Shown one piece after another: positions 26,963 through 39,445 of a stretch of DNA of 64,000 nt (position 1 is its first letter; every line of letters starts with the position of its first letter). The notes beneath the pieces were generated by a model, which had not been told where the DNA came from, ran no database searches, and saw nothing but the letters and a program-made list of their open reading frames with translations. Both the position numbers and the translations under genes were made by a program. The stretch spans positions 1-64,000 of the forward strand of contig JABARQ010000014.1 in NCBI GenBank assembly GCA_019186985.1, read 5' to 3'. This DNA comes from Prosthecobacter sp. (GTDB lineage Bacteria > Verrucomicrobiota > Verrucomicrobiia > Verrucomicrobiales > Verrucomicrobiaceae).

Positions 26963-28447
26963 TTAAGGCGGCGGCTGGACGGAAGAAGTCACGGGCACCA
27001 CGACAAATTGAACACCAGACTGAGCACTCGTCGAAAAAGACAAACCCCCCAGGGCATCCCCCGACGCTGCCCGGACCGAAGCAGCATCAATCACAGAACC
27101 GGTCACTGAGGGGTTCACGGTGAAGGTTCCTGGAACCGGCACGCTTCCCAGCACCAGGGTGGACGGGCCGGTTTGCTGCGGAGTGTCCGGCATCGGCCCC
27201 CGGGCTGCCACCAGCTTGAGGCGATCTCCGTCCGGCTCCAGCATCACAGGATCCGGGTTGTTCGGTCCTGCCAGCCTGGGGGTGAAGGTCAGCACCGGCT
27301 GCAGCCCCAGGGACTGGATCTTGTTCAGGGAGTCCTGCTTCTGCTCAGGCGTGATCACCCCGTCTGGCGGGGCTGCATCCTGGGGCACGGCATAAACCGC
27401 GAAGGTCGGCATCGGCATGAGCCCGACCTGGTCCCGCATGTCTGTCAGCAGCCGCAAGGCCTCCCACTGCCCGCGTGAAAGCTGCGCCGTTCCGTCAGCC
27501 GCCATCGGGATGCCCAGGGACGCGGCATCCTCCCAGAGCAGCACCATCCTGTCGGGATCCTCGACCATCGGCACACCTCCAGACGAAATCCGCCCGGCCA
27601 GCAGATCTGTCAGCACCCGCTTTTCCACCACCTGGGGAAAAATGCCCGGCTGCAGGATCAGCGCAATCGTCAGGTCATCCACCTCCACGTCACAGCCCGC
27701 CAGCGCCGCCACCGCCCTCACGGCCTTCAGGTAGGAAATCGGACCGCTGAAGAAAGTCACCCTCCGGCCCAGCGCCCCGGCCGGCACCGTGACGCGCAGC
27801 CTCTCCACAGGCAGGGTTTTCAATGAATCCTTCTCCACCAGGGCCTGCCGCAGTTCTGCCATCGCCTGCCCCAGGGGCACCTGGTCAAGGCTGACCCCAC
27901 GGATGAAAAACAGGTCGAGACGCTCCACCAGGGTGGGCTCGACGGCGGCAGGTGCGTTGAGCCCTGCTGTCACATTCTCGATGGGCGGCAGCTGCAGCGA
28001 CGCGCGCGGCGGCGGCAGAGGTTCCACAGCCACCGGCGCGACCGGTTTCCTGGCCTTCTGCTGACCAACCTGAACACCCCTCTGCAAATTCTCGGGCCAG
28101 AGCAGGGCGACGATCACCCCTGTCGCCACCAGCACGGCTGCCCAGGCAAATGCCCGCATGGAAACACCCGGCTTTTTCACAGACGCAGGCGCCAAAGCCG
28201 CTGAGAGCGGCCCTGTCTGGCGCGGCGAAACCGCCAGCACCTTGCGCGCCTCGGCCTCGACATCCCGCGCCTTGATCGTGTCCGCCAGCAGTCCTTCAAA
28301 CCGTGCCGCCGCCGCAAACTCCGCCGCGCATTCAGGGTGCTCCCGCACGCAGCGCCAGAGCAGATCCGCCTCCTCGTCCGTCAGGGTGGCGTCCATCCAG
28401 CGGTCGAGCAGTCGCGCAAATTCGGCGCTGTCAGCAGGCAGGGACAT
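26963..28447 (-). CDS. Transmembrane anti-sigma/FecR-like regulator with STN-like domain
   Basis: A 494-residue protein directly after the ECF sigma gene (2-base gap). The N-terminal 60 residues (LLDRWMDATLTDEEADLLWR, then HPECAAEFAA) match the cytoplasmic anti-sigma module seen in FecR-like proteins. One transmembrane helix lies at about 96-116. The periplasmic part contains a secretin/TonB-short-N-terminus-like unit (GVSLDQVPLGQAMAELRQAL, then DVEVDDLTIALILQ). The C-terminal end is Pro/Thr/Ser-rich. It likely controls the adjacent sigma factor. The STN-like assignment is by pattern only. Confidence 0.7.
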   Translation of the reverse strand: MSLPADSAEFARLLDRWMDATLTDEEADLLWRCVREHPECAAEFAAAARFEGLLADTIKARDVEAEARKVLAVSPRQTGPLSAALAPASVKKPGVSMRAFAWAAVLVATGVIVALLWPENLQRGVQVGQQKARKPVAPVAVEPLPPPRASLQLPPIENVTAGLNAPAAVEPTLVERLDLFFIRGVSLDQVPLGQAMAELRQALVEKDSLKTLPVERLRVTVPAGALGRRVTFFSGPISYLKAVRAVAALAGCDVEVDDLTIALILQPGIFPQVVEKRVLTDLLAGRISSGGVPMVEDPDRMVLLWEDAASLGIPMAADGTAQLSRGQWEALRLLTDMRDQVGLMPMPTFAVYAVPQDAAPPDGVITPEQKQDSLNKIQSLGLQPVLTFTPRLAGPNNPDPVMLEPDGDRLKLVAARGPMPDTPQQTGPSTLVLGSVPVPGTFTVNPSVTGSVIDAASVRAASGDALGGLSFSTSAQSGVQFVVVPVTSSVQPPP

Positions 28448-28449
28448 GG

Positions 28450-28977
28450 TTATTCAAAGGTAAGGCCCAGCCGACGCTGCACACATTCACGCAGCTGACG
28501 GCGCAGGCGGCTGAGGATCTGGTAGATGGCGTCGAGGCTCAGGCTCTCCTCCTCGGCCATTCGTTCGATGCTGTGATTCTGATGATAGCGTTCGCGGATC
28601 AGCCGGGAGCTGCGTTCAGGGAGCTGTTCCAGACAATGGTTGAGCGCCTTTTCACGATCCTTCCAGGAAGCCTCCGCCTCGTCTGCGTCAAACCCGTGGG
28701 AAAGGGCCTCCAGCGTCTCCGCCGTGCAGGATTCCGGCAGCCTGCCCTGCAGCCTCCTGTCCTCCAGGATCTTGCGGATGGCGATGCCCCGGGCCCAGGC
28801 CCCAAACGGCCGCGCCGGATCATAGAGGTCAAACTTCTTCCACAGGATCATCGCCACCTCCTGGAAGATGTCCTCGCGCGTCACCACATCCCGCACCGCC
28901 GCCCCGATGAACGCCCTCAGGTCCGCCTGCACAGGCAGGAAGAGGGGCAGGAATCGGTCATGAGCAGGCTCAGTCAT
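28450..28977 (-). CDS. ECF-type RNA polymerase sigma factor
   Basis: A 175-residue sigma-70 family protein from ATG 28977 (MTEPAHDRFLPLFLPVQ). Region 2 contains REDIFQEVAMILWKKFDLYD and PFGAWARGIAIRKI; region 4 contains IRERYHQNHSIERMAEEESL followed by DAIYQILSRLRRQLRECV. This is the compact sigma-70 subfamily common in Planctomycetes and Verrucomicrobiota. It is co-transcribed with its membrane regulator (2-base gap). Target genes cannot be identified. Confidence 0.9.
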   Translation of the reverse strand: MTEPAHDRFLPLFLPVQADLRAFIGAAVRDVVTREDIFQEVAMILWKKFDLYDPARPFGAWARGIAIRKILEDRRLQGRLPESCTAETLEALSHGFDADEAEASWKDREKALNHCLEQLPERSSRLIRERYHQNHSIERMAEEESLSLDAIYQILSRLRRQLRECVQRRLGLTFE

Positions 28978-29291
28978 GGTGGCTTGACTCACTTTGCCGG
29001 AGGGGCCGTCTTCCTGACAGATTATTTTTAAGTTCAAGAAAATGGGTGCCAGAGGAACGGCTCCAGGACACGACCGTCCGCCCATGGCCCATTCTTCCAC
29101 AAAAGGTCTGTCCCTTGATTGATAAGACGCTGGGGCGAACCCAAAGACTGCTCCAACAGGTGCCACCTTTTTGAAATGCGTGGATGACCTGAACCTTGGT
29201 CATTTAGAAGAGGCCCAGAACGCCCGCATCACGCGATGCATAAAATGATTCCGTTCCGCAGCTTGCAGACAGGGCAGTTCCTACGCATCAC
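28978..29291. other. Intergenic region between the sigma factor and recQ
   Basis: These 314 bases separate the divergent sigma-factor and recQ genes and should hold both promoters. I see one small dyad, ATGACC (29184-29189) / GGTCAT (29198-29203). There is no convincing coding frame, tRNA or terminator. Frames here lack protein-like composition. Confidence 0.5.
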
Positions 29292-31466
29292 TTGAACAGC
29301 TTGGAACCTCAGACCGAACTCCCCTCCGCCGCCTCCACTCCGATTCACGACGCCCGTGAAGCGTTGCGGAAGTATTTCGGCTTCCGGGAGTTCCTCGACG
29401 GCCAGGAGCAGGTGATGGCCAACATCCTGGCCGGTCGTGACACGCTGGTCATCATGCCCACTGGCGGAGGCAAAAGCCTCTGCTACCAGCTGCCCGCCAT
29501 GGTCATGGACGGTGTCACGGTCGTCGTCAGCCCGCTCATCGCCCTCATGAAGGACCAGGTGGACGCCCTGGAACGACGCGGCATCCCCGCCACCCTCATC
29601 AACAGCACCCTGACGCTGGCCGAGCAACAGGAACGCATCGCCGCCCTGCGCCGGGGCGAGTACAAGCTCGTCTACGTCGCTCCGGAACGCTTCCGCAGCC
29701 GCATGTTCACCAACACCATGCGCCAGGTGGAGATCGCCCTCTTCGCCGTTGATGAAGCCCACTGCCTCTCCCAGTGGGGCCATGACTTCCGCCCCGACTA
29801 CTTCCGTCTCGACGAAGCCCTGGAGCAGCTCGGCAGGCCGCAGGTCGTCGCCCTCACCGCCACCGCTACGCCCGAGGTTAGGGCCGACATCCTCAAGGTG
29901 CTCGCCCTGCGTGACCCCTTCATCACCATCCGCGGTTTCCAGCGGCCCAACCTGAGCCTCAATGTCCTCCACACCAAGAAGGGCGACGACAAGTACAGCC
30001 GGCTCAAGGAGATCATCCGCGACCATCGCAAGGGCATCATCTACTGTGCCACCCGCAAGCGCGTCGAGGAGGTCGGCGAGGCCCTGAAGGACATGGGCAT
30101 CCGCGCCGTCCAGTACCATGGAGGCCTTGATGACAAGGAGCGCGAGGAAAGGCAAAACCGCTTCATCAGCAAAAAGCACGACATCGCCGTGGCGACCAAC
30201 GCCTTCGGCATGGGCATCGACCGGCCCGACGTGCGCTTTGTCGTGCACTTTGACGTGCCCGGCAGCGTCGAGGCCTACTACCAGGAAGCCGGTCGAGCCG
30301 GACGCGATGGCGAGCCGTCCTGGTGCGAGCTGTTCTTCAACTTCGCCGACACCAAGACGCAGGAGTTCTTCCTCGATGGAGCCAACCCCGGCATCGATGT
30401 CATCCAGAGCATCTACCAGGCGCTGCTCAACCAGTCCAACGCCCAGAACGAAGTCGAGGCCAGCATCGACGACCTCACCGACCACGCCGGGCTGAAGAAC
30501 AGCATGGCCGTCAGCTCCTCCCTCAGCCATCTGGCGCGTGCGGGCTACATCGAGCGCTACGACATTCCCGGCCGGCGCATCCGCGGCACCCGCCTGCTTC
30601 AGCCCGACGTGCTCACCCGCGACCTGAAGCTCGACGCCGCCGCCATCCGTGAAAAGGAACGCCGCGACCGCTCGAAGCTGAAGGCCATGATCGACCTCTG
30701 CTATGACGAGCAGCGCTGCCGGCAGCAGCAGATCCTGGCCTACTTTGGCGAAGCCGAAAGCCAGCCCTGCGGCACCTGCGACATCTGCCGCCGCGACGGC
30801 GTGCAGGTGGAGCGTGAAGGCGGCGCGGATGAGGTGCTCATGCTGCGCCAGGTGCTCAGCGGCATCGCGCGCATGTCCCTGAAAAACGCCGACGGCCGCT
30901 GGGAGGCGCGCTATGGCAAGGGCCGCATCATCCAGATGCTCGTCGGCAGCCGCTCCAAGGAGGTGCTGGACGCCGGGCTCGACCAGCTCAGCACCTACGG
31001 ACTGCTGAAGAAGACCGGCACCAGCGCCCTGCATCCTTTGTTCGCCGAAATGGAGAAGCAGGGCCTCATCGAGACCAGCACCGGCGAATATCCGCTGGTC
31101 ACCCTCACCGCCCGCGGCGCCGAGGTCATGCGCACCGGGGCCAACGTACGCATGCTCTGGCCGAACACCGCGCCGAAGGCCGATTCCCCGCTGAAGCCCG
31201 GCGCGCGGCTTCCCGAGGCCAGCCTGGGCACCAGCGAGCTGGGCTTTGACGACGCCCTCTTTGAGAAGCTCAAGCACCACCGCAGCGTCCTCGCCCAGTC
31301 GGAAGGCGTGCCCGCCTACCTGATCTTCAGCAACCAGACCCTGGAGTTCCTCACCCGCCTCAAGCCCCGCACCCTGGCCGACGGCATGAAGATCCGCGGC
31401 GTTGGTGAAAAGAAGGCCGGCACCTACCTGCCCGACTTCATCCGCATCATCCAGAAGCACGGCTGA
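29292..31466 (+). CDS. recQ: ATP-dependent DNA helicase RecQ
   Basis: RecQ is a 3'-5' helicase for recombination and repair. The 724-residue protein has Walker [13 protein letters not shown], the DEAH box [18 protein letters not shown], and motif VI ([10 protein letters not shown]). The zinc-binding part of RQC has [12 protein letters not shown], then [12 protein letters not shown]-terminal HRDC-like domain contains LRPxTLADGxKIxGVGEKK-type sequence. The start is the TTG at 29292, as no suitable ATG precedes the conserved [19 protein letters not shown] region; a second TTG at 29301 is possible. Confidence 0.95.
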   Translation: MNSLEPQTELPSAASTPIHDAREALRKYFGFREFLDGQEQVMANILAGRDTLVIMPTGGGKSLCYQLPAMVMDGVTVVVSPLIALMKDQVDALERRGIPATLINSTLTLAEQQERIAALRRGEYKLVYVAPERFRSRMFTNTMRQVEIALFAVDEAHCLSQWGHDFRPDYFRLDEALEQLGRPQVVALTATATPEVRADILKVLALRDPFITIRGFQRPNLSLNVLHTKKGDDKYSRLKEIIRDHRKGIIYCATRKRVEEVGEALKDMGIRAVQYHGGLDDKEREERQNRFISKKHDIAVATNAFGMGIDRPDVRFVVHFDVPGSVEAYYQEAGRAGRDGEPSWCELFFNFADTKTQEFFLDGANPGIDVIQSIYQALLNQSNAQNEVEASIDDLTDHAGLKNSMAVSSSLSHLARAGYIERYDIPGRRIRGTRLLQPDVLTRDLKLDAAAIREKERRDRSKLKAMIDLCYDEQRCRQQQILAYFGEAESQPCGTCDICRRDGVQVEREGGADEVLMLRQVLSGIARMSLKNADGRWEARYGKGRIIQMLVGSRSKEVLDAGLDQLSTYGLLKKTGTSALHPLFAEMEKQGLIETSTGEYPLVTLTARGAEVMRTGANVRMLWPNTAPKADSPLKPGARLPEASLGTSELGFDDALFEKLKHHRSVLAQSEGVPAYLIFSNQTLEFLTRLKPRTLADGMKIRGVGEKKAGTYLPDFIRIIQKHG

Positions 31467-31531
31467 ACGGCGTGGAGGGTGGAACGCCCTGTTGTCATCC
31501 CGGCGCAGGTGAATACTGTCCGCCCCCTTCC

Positions 31532-32899
31532 ATGCCCCGCGTTTACATCAAGACCTACGGCTGCCAGATGAACGAACGCGACACCGAGCAGGTGTCGCAG
31601 ATGTTCACCGAGCGCGGCTACACCATGACGTCCACCGACGAGGACGCCGACGTGGTGCTGATCAACACCTGCTCCGTGCGCGATCAGGCGGAGCAGAAGG
31701 CCGTGGGCAAGATGGGCATGGTGCGCCGCCGCCGCATCCCCCTCGTCACCGGCTTCATGGGCTGCATGGCCCAGAGCCGCGGCTCCGAACTGGTGGACAA
31801 GGTGAACGTGGACCTCGTCGTCGGCACGCAGAAGTACCACCGCGTCGTCGACTATGTGGACGAAATCATCCGCGCCAAGGAGCAGCGCATGATGGACGAG
31901 GAGCGCTTTTCCATCGTTGACATCGACGAGGAGGAGTCGAGCCAGAACACCATCCGCGACCACACGCTCAAACCCGACCAGGGCAGCGCCTTCGTCAGCA
32001 TCATGCAGGGCTGCAACATGAAGTGCACCTTCTGCATCGTGCCCTACACCCGCGGTGGCGAGCGCGGCCGGCCCATCGCCGACATCGTCGAGGAGGTGAA
32101 ACGCCTCTCTGATCGTGGCGTCAAGGAAGTCACGCTCCTCGGCCAGATCGTCAACCTCTACGGCCGTCACGAGTTCCCCATGCAGGATGGCAAAAGCCCC
32201 TTCGTGCAGCTCCTCGAGACCGTGCATGAAGTCCCCGGCATCGAGCGCATCCGCTTCACCAGCCCGCATCCCATCGGCTACAAGAAGGACCTCATCGAGG
32301 CCTTCACCTACCTGCCGAAGCTCTGCGAGCACGTCCATCTTCCCGTGCAGAGCGGCAGCGACGAGATCCTGAAGAAGATGCACCGCCCCTACACGGCGGC
32401 GAAGTTCACCGAACTCGTCGAGCGCATCCGCGCCGCCCGGCCCGGCATCGCCGTCACCACCGACGTCATCGTCGGCTTCCCCGGCGAGACCGAGAAGCAC
32501 TACCTGGAGACGCGCGAGATGTTTGACCGCCTGAAGTTCGACAACGCCTTCATCTTTCGTTATTCCAAGCGGCGCGGCACACCTGCGGCCGAGATGCCTG
32601 ACGAAATCCAGGTCAGCGAAAAGGAGAAGGAGCGCCGGAACCAGGACCTGCTCGCCCTCGTCAACGCCCACGCCTACCCGCGCTACCAGGAGCTCATCGG
32701 CCAGCGTGTCGAGATCCTCTGCGAAGGCCCCAGCAAGACCAACGAGTCACGCCTTACCGGCCGCACCCGCACCAACCGCATCGTGGTGTTCGACGGCAAC
32801 CCCGCCCGCCACACCGGCCGGATCTTCGACGTGAACATCACTCACTGGGCCAACTTCACCCTCTTCGGCAACCCCGTGCTCGACGACGACCCGGCCTGA
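31532..32899 (+). CDS. miaB: tRNA-2-methylthio-N6-dimethylallyladenosine synthase MiaB
   Basis: MiaB adds the methylthio group to i6A37 of tRNA. The 455-residue protein starts at ATG 31532 (MPRVYIKTYGCQMNERDTEQ). The N-terminal UPF0004 domain has its three cluster cysteines (KTYGCQ, INTCSV, GFMGCM). The radical-SAM motif is CNMKCTFC followed by IVPYTRGGERGR. The C-terminal TRAM domain contains GRTRTNRIVVFDG. All family landmarks are intact. It lies 65 bases after recQ in the same direction and before the inserted restriction-modification cluster. Confidence 0.96.
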   Translation: MPRVYIKTYGCQMNERDTEQVSQMFTERGYTMTSTDEDADVVLINTCSVRDQAEQKAVGKMGMVRRRRIPLVTGFMGCMAQSRGSELVDKVNVDLVVGTQKYHRVVDYVDEIIRAKEQRMMDEERFSIVDIDEEESSQNTIRDHTLKPDQGSAFVSIMQGCNMKCTFCIVPYTRGGERGRPIADIVEEVKRLSDRGVKEVTLLGQIVNLYGRHEFPMQDGKSPFVQLLETVHEVPGIERIRFTSPHPIGYKKDLIEAFTYLPKLCEHVHLPVQSGSDEILKKMHRPYTAAKFTELVERIRAARPGIAVTTDVIVGFPGETEKHYLETREMFDRLKFDNAFIFRYSKRRGTPAAEMPDEIQVSEKEKERRNQDLLALVNAHAYPRYQELIGQRVEILCEGPSKTNESRLTGRTRTNRIVVFDGNPARHTGRIFDVNITHWANFTLFGNPVLDDDPA

Positions 32900-33048
32900 G
32901 CCAGGCAGGCGCGGCACATCAGCTCCTGGTCTGAATGACACAGGCCCGATGGGCTTGAACACTCATAGCCGGACAGAGCCATTGGCTTCCTCGCCAGACA
33001 CAGACGTTTGCCTGCCGCCAGAACCGCTGTATGCTGGATCAGCCGCGC

Positions 33049-34416
33049 ATGACACTTAACGCCATCAGCCTGTTTTCATCGGCCGGGATCGGCGATCTCG
33101 CCTTCCAGCGTCTTCCGGTGCGAGTGTTGGTGTCATGCGAGCTGCTGGAGGACCGCCATCAGGTTTACCAGGCGAATTTCCCTGACACCCACGCCCTCAC
33201 AGGAGACATCTGGAAGCTCTGGCCGCAGATCGTCAGTGAAACACATGCCCGACTGGATGGTGGCGCCCTTGACATCCTCTTTGCCACGCCGCCGTGCCAG
33301 GGCATGTCTAAAAACGGGCGCGGCAAGCTGCTCCAGGCCGTGCGCAACGGCTCCAAGCCAGCATTGGATGTTCGCAACCGTCTGATCATCCCGACTTTGA
33401 AAGTCGCACAGTCACTGAAACCGCGCTTGATCGTGCTGGAGAACGTCCCCGAGATGGAAAACACCCTCATCATGTCCGAGGGCGGCAGGCTTGTGCCGAT
33501 TCTAGACCTGGTCCGCGAGGAGCTTGGCCCGGAATATGATGGCGAGGCCAGGGTGGTCGAGTTCGCCGACTATGGCGTGCCTCAAAGGCGGCAGCGGCTC
33601 ATCACCGTCTTCACCCGTGATGCCGCGATGCTTTCATTGTTCAAAAGGCGCCGCTCCCTTCACCCCCGCCCCACTCATTCGCAGAACGGCGGAGGCAAGC
33701 CGCCATGGGTCACGGTGCGCGACGTGATCTCCCACATGCCGCCGCTCGACGCCGGCAGTCCTGACACCGCGCGGGGTGATGATGCGCTGCACTTCGTGCC
33801 CCTGCTTGATGAGGACAAATACTTCTGGGTGCGCCACACGCCGCCGGAAAAAGGCGCTTTTGACAACCAGTGCGTGGCCTGCGGTCACGACAAGAATCCA
33901 TGTCACGGCAATTTCCGTGATGAGGGCGGCATCAACCGCGCCTCGCGCGAGACACCGCTGCACTGCCTGAAATGCGGCACGCTGCTGCCGCGCCCATGGG
34001 TCAGGAACAAGGAAACCGGCGCGCACCGGCTGATGCGCGGCTACACCAGCGCCTACAAACGCATGAGCTGGGATCTGCCCGCCAGCGCTCTCACCACCAA
34101 CCTCGCCTACGCATGCAGCGACAACAAACTGCACCCGGAGCAGCACCGCGTGCTCTCGTTACGCGAGGCGTTGATGCTGCACACCATCACGGACTTCGAG
34201 TATCGCTTTGAGCGCGCCGACGGCAAAAAGGTCACCAGCGGCCTCATCTACGAGATCATCGGCGAAAGCATCCCTCCACGCGGTCTGGAGGTTTTTTTCC
34301 GCGAATGGACCGATGTGCTCAGGGGCGGGGCGGACGTTGTGATGAAAGGCGACTGGGCGGCGTCCGACCTGCCCCTGTTTCACAACTCGATGGCACAGCT
34401 CGCCAAATCCGCCTGA
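33049..34416 (+). CDS. C5 cytosine DNA methyltransferase of a type II R-M system
   Basis: A 455-residue methylase from ATG 33049 (MTLNAISLFSSAGIGDLAF); ATG 33031 is an alternative. It has motif I LFSSAGIGD, catalytic motif IV TPPCQG with Cys83, motif VI ENVPEM at 131, motif VIII RRQR, and the late motif X-like SGLIYEIIGESIPP. The target-recognition region contains a likely zinc ribbon: Cys275/Cys278, Cys285 and Cys306/Cys309 (CVACGHD and CLKCG). It protects host DNA against the convergent nuclease, with which its 3' end overlaps by 37 bases. The recognition sequence cannot be predicted. Confidence 0.93.
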   Translation: MTLNAISLFSSAGIGDLAFQRLPVRVLVSCELLEDRHQVYQANFPDTHALTGDIWKLWPQIVSETHARLDGGALDILFATPPCQGMSKNGRGKLLQAVRNGSKPALDVRNRLIIPTLKVAQSLKPRLIVLENVPEMENTLIMSEGGRLVPILDLVREELGPEYDGEARVVEFADYGVPQRRQRLITVFTRDAAMLSLFKRRRSLHPRPTHSQNGGGKPPWVTVRDVISHMPPLDAGSPDTARGDDALHFVPLLDEDKYFWVRHTPPEKGAFDNQCVACGHDKNPCHGNFRDEGGINRASRETPLHCLKCGTLLPRPWVRNKETGAHRLMRGYTSAYKRMSWDLPASALTTNLAYACSDNKLHPEQHRVLSLREALMLHTITDFEYRFERADGKKVTSGLIYEIIGESIPPRGLEVFFREWTDVLRGGADVVMKGDWAASDLPLFHNSMAQLAKSA

Positions 34417-35167
34417 AACTGCGTGCCGTTGTTATATTGGTCCAGGAATTCACGGCAGCGTGGTGAGTCGAGCACATACAGCCAGCCTTCGTACATCCTG
34501 CGCACACCCGCACGGGTCATGATTGACACGCTCGTCGTGTTGCCGCCGCCCTCCCGAGGCTGGATGATCCCGCCCCAATCAGCCTGTGTCAGCTCGTGCG
34601 AATAAAAGACGGCCGTGATGCATGGAACCCCCTTCACAAAGTCCCACATGATTCCCAGCAGGTTGTTGGTGCCCCGGTGATGGGCCTTCCAGTCGTACCC
34701 GCGCAGGAACTCGATGCGTGAGTCTCCGATGTCAGGCTTTTGCAGGCCGTTTTTTTGGAACCATTGCGGACTCGGAACACTGCCCACCGTCGCCTTGATT
34801 TCGATTCCACCGGGCCGGAACGGGCTGAATGGCTTCTTGTCCCTCAACTGCCCTGCCAGCCGTTCCCATTCTTGCCGGCCTTTGCCGTCCATCACCAGCA
34901 GGTCGGGGTAGCCGTCCTGATGCGGATTTTTGCGATACAGGCCGCCTGCTGCCTTGATTACCGACGCGCCGTAAAGCTCCCCGACAAACGCGCTGAGGTT
35001 GCGCATCCCCAGCAGTCTCGCAATGTCGATTTCAAATTCAGCCAGCTTGGCGATCCGCTCGTTGAAGAACGAGATCGCCTCGCCAAAAGGACAAGTCTCC
35101 ACCTTGCAGGCAGTCTTGTCCTCGCGTCTCACCTCGATGAAATGCCGCCTTCGCTTCAGGTAGCGCA

Positions 35168-35168
<1 letters not shown>
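34380..35168 (-). CDS. Type II restriction endonuclease (PD-D/ExK)
   Basis: A 262-residue protein from ATG 35168 (MRYLKRRRHFIEVRRED). GYPDLLV supplies Pro88-Asp89, and GGIEIKATVG supplies Glu123 and Lys125, together forming a PD-(D/E)xK catalytic site. The middle (SHELTQADWGGIIQP) and the C-terminus look soluble and compact. The start codon overlaps the stop of the HTH controller (TGATG), and the gene converges with the C5 methylase; this arrangement identifies it as the cognate restriction enzyme. No close named enzyme is recognised. The longer frame up to 35357 overlaps the HTH gene and is excluded. Confidence 0.85.
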
Positions 35169-37985
<2,817 letters not shown>

Positions 37986-39233
37986 TCAGTCGAGCTTGCG
38001 CACCAGCACGGAGCTGTTGTGGCCGCCGAAGCCGAAGCTGTTGCTCAGGGAAGCGTTCACCTTGGCCGGACGGGCGGTGTTGGCGACGACATCGACGTCC
38101 ACCTCCGGATCGAGGTTTTCGACGTTGATGGTCGGCGGCACGATCTGGTCGCGGATGGCGAGGATGCTGGCGGCGAGCTCGACACCGCCGGCGGCGCCGA
38201 GCAGGTGACCGGTCATCGACTTGGTGCCGGAGACGAGCAGGCCCTTCTGGGCGTATTCGCCAAAGGTGCGCTTGATGGCGCGCAGCTCGCAGAGGTCGCC
38301 CACCGGGGTGGAGGTGGCGTGGGCGTTCACATAGCTGACCTCGCTGGCGTTCATCCTGGCATGGCGCAGGGCCATGTCCATGCACTTGGAGGCGCCCAGG
38401 CCCTCCGGATGCGGGGCGGTGAGGTGGTAGGCGTCGGCGGTCACGCCGTAGCCGGCCAGCTCGGCGTAGATGGTGGCGCCGCGCTTTTTGGCGTGCTCGT
38501 ATTCCTCGAGCACCACGACGCCGGAGCCTTCACCCATGACAAAGCCGTCGCGGCCGACATCCCAGGGGCGGGAGGCGCGCTCGGGCTCGTCGTTGCGCAT
38601 GGAAAGCGCCTTCATGTTGCCGAAGCCGGACAGGCCGCAGGGGCGGATGGAGGCTTCCGCGCCGCCGCAGATCATCACGTCGGCATCTCCGAACTTCATG
38701 ATGCGCCAGGCTTCACCGATGTTGTTGTTCGAGGTCGCGCAGGCGGTGGTGATGCACATGTTCGGGCCCATGAAGCCGTACTCGGTCGCGATCATGCCGG
38801 AGGCGATGTTCGTGATCATCATGGGGATCAGGAAGGGGGAGACGCGGCCGGGACCCTTGTTCAGCAGGATTTCGTACTGGGTCTCGATGGTGCTCAGACC
38901 GCCGATGCCGGAGCCGACCATGACGCCCACGCGCCAGGGGTCGAGGCTGTCCGGGTTCAGGCCGGAGTCCTTCACGGCCATCTTGGAGGCGGCCATGGCG
39001 AGCTGGAAGAAGCGGTCGGCGCGGCGGGCCTCCTTGTGGTTGTTGAAGAAGGGGGTCGGGTCAAAATCCACCACCTCGCCCGCGATCTTGCAGTCATAGG
39101 CGGTCGTGTCCATGCTCTGGATCCGGCGGATGCCGCTCTTGCCGGCGATGAGGTTCTTCCAGAAGTCATCCTTGTTGTTTCCGAGGGGGGAAACGACTCC
39201 GATGCCTGTGACGACGATGCGACGCTCGCTCAT
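37986..39233 (-). CDS. fabF: 3-oxoacyl-ACP synthase II (FabF)
   Basis: FabF is the elongating condensing enzyme of fatty acid synthesis. The 415-residue protein from ATG 39233 (MSERRIVVTGIGVVSPLG) has the Cys-His-His active site: Cys in TTACATSNNNIGEA, His in NAHATSTPVGD, and His in GTKSMTGHLLGAAG. SNSFGFGGHNSSVL closes the fold. Length and motifs are standard. Other fab genes are not adjacent; the upstream divergent region leads to pheS. Confidence 0.96.
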   Translation of the reverse strand: MSERRIVVTGIGVVSPLGNNKDDFWKNLIAGKSGIRRIQSMDTTAYDCKIAGEVVDFDPTPFFNNHKEARRADRFFQLAMAASKMAVKDSGLNPDSLDPWRVGVMVGSGIGGLSTIETQYEILLNKGPGRVSPFLIPMMITNIASGMIATEYGFMGPNMCITTACATSNNNIGEAWRIMKFGDADVMICGGAEASIRPCGLSGFGNMKALSMRNDEPERASRPWDVGRDGFVMGEGSGVVVLEEYEHAKKRGATIYAELAGYGVTADAYHLTAPHPEGLGASKCMDMALRHARMNASEVSYVNAHATSTPVGDLCELRAIKRTFGEYAQKGLLVSGTKSMTGHLLGAAGGVELAASILAIRDQIVPPTINVENLDPEVDVDVVANTARPAKVNASLSNSFGFGGHNSSVLVRKLD

Positions 39234-39445
39234 GATTGAGTGGATTTTGGGTGGGTTTGGACGGTTGAGAGAACACGCTTTGCCCCCTGCGGCAAGGTGT
39301 TTTTCCCCTCGCGCCTCCAGCTTGAATGTTAGGCCGGGCCGGTTTCCCAACCCCGGGCGAAGCCCTGACCTGGTGGTTGCACCCCGCCTCCAGCCGTCCA
39401 TCATCCGCGCCCCCTTCGCGTATTCAGCGCCCTCCTTTCCCCGCC

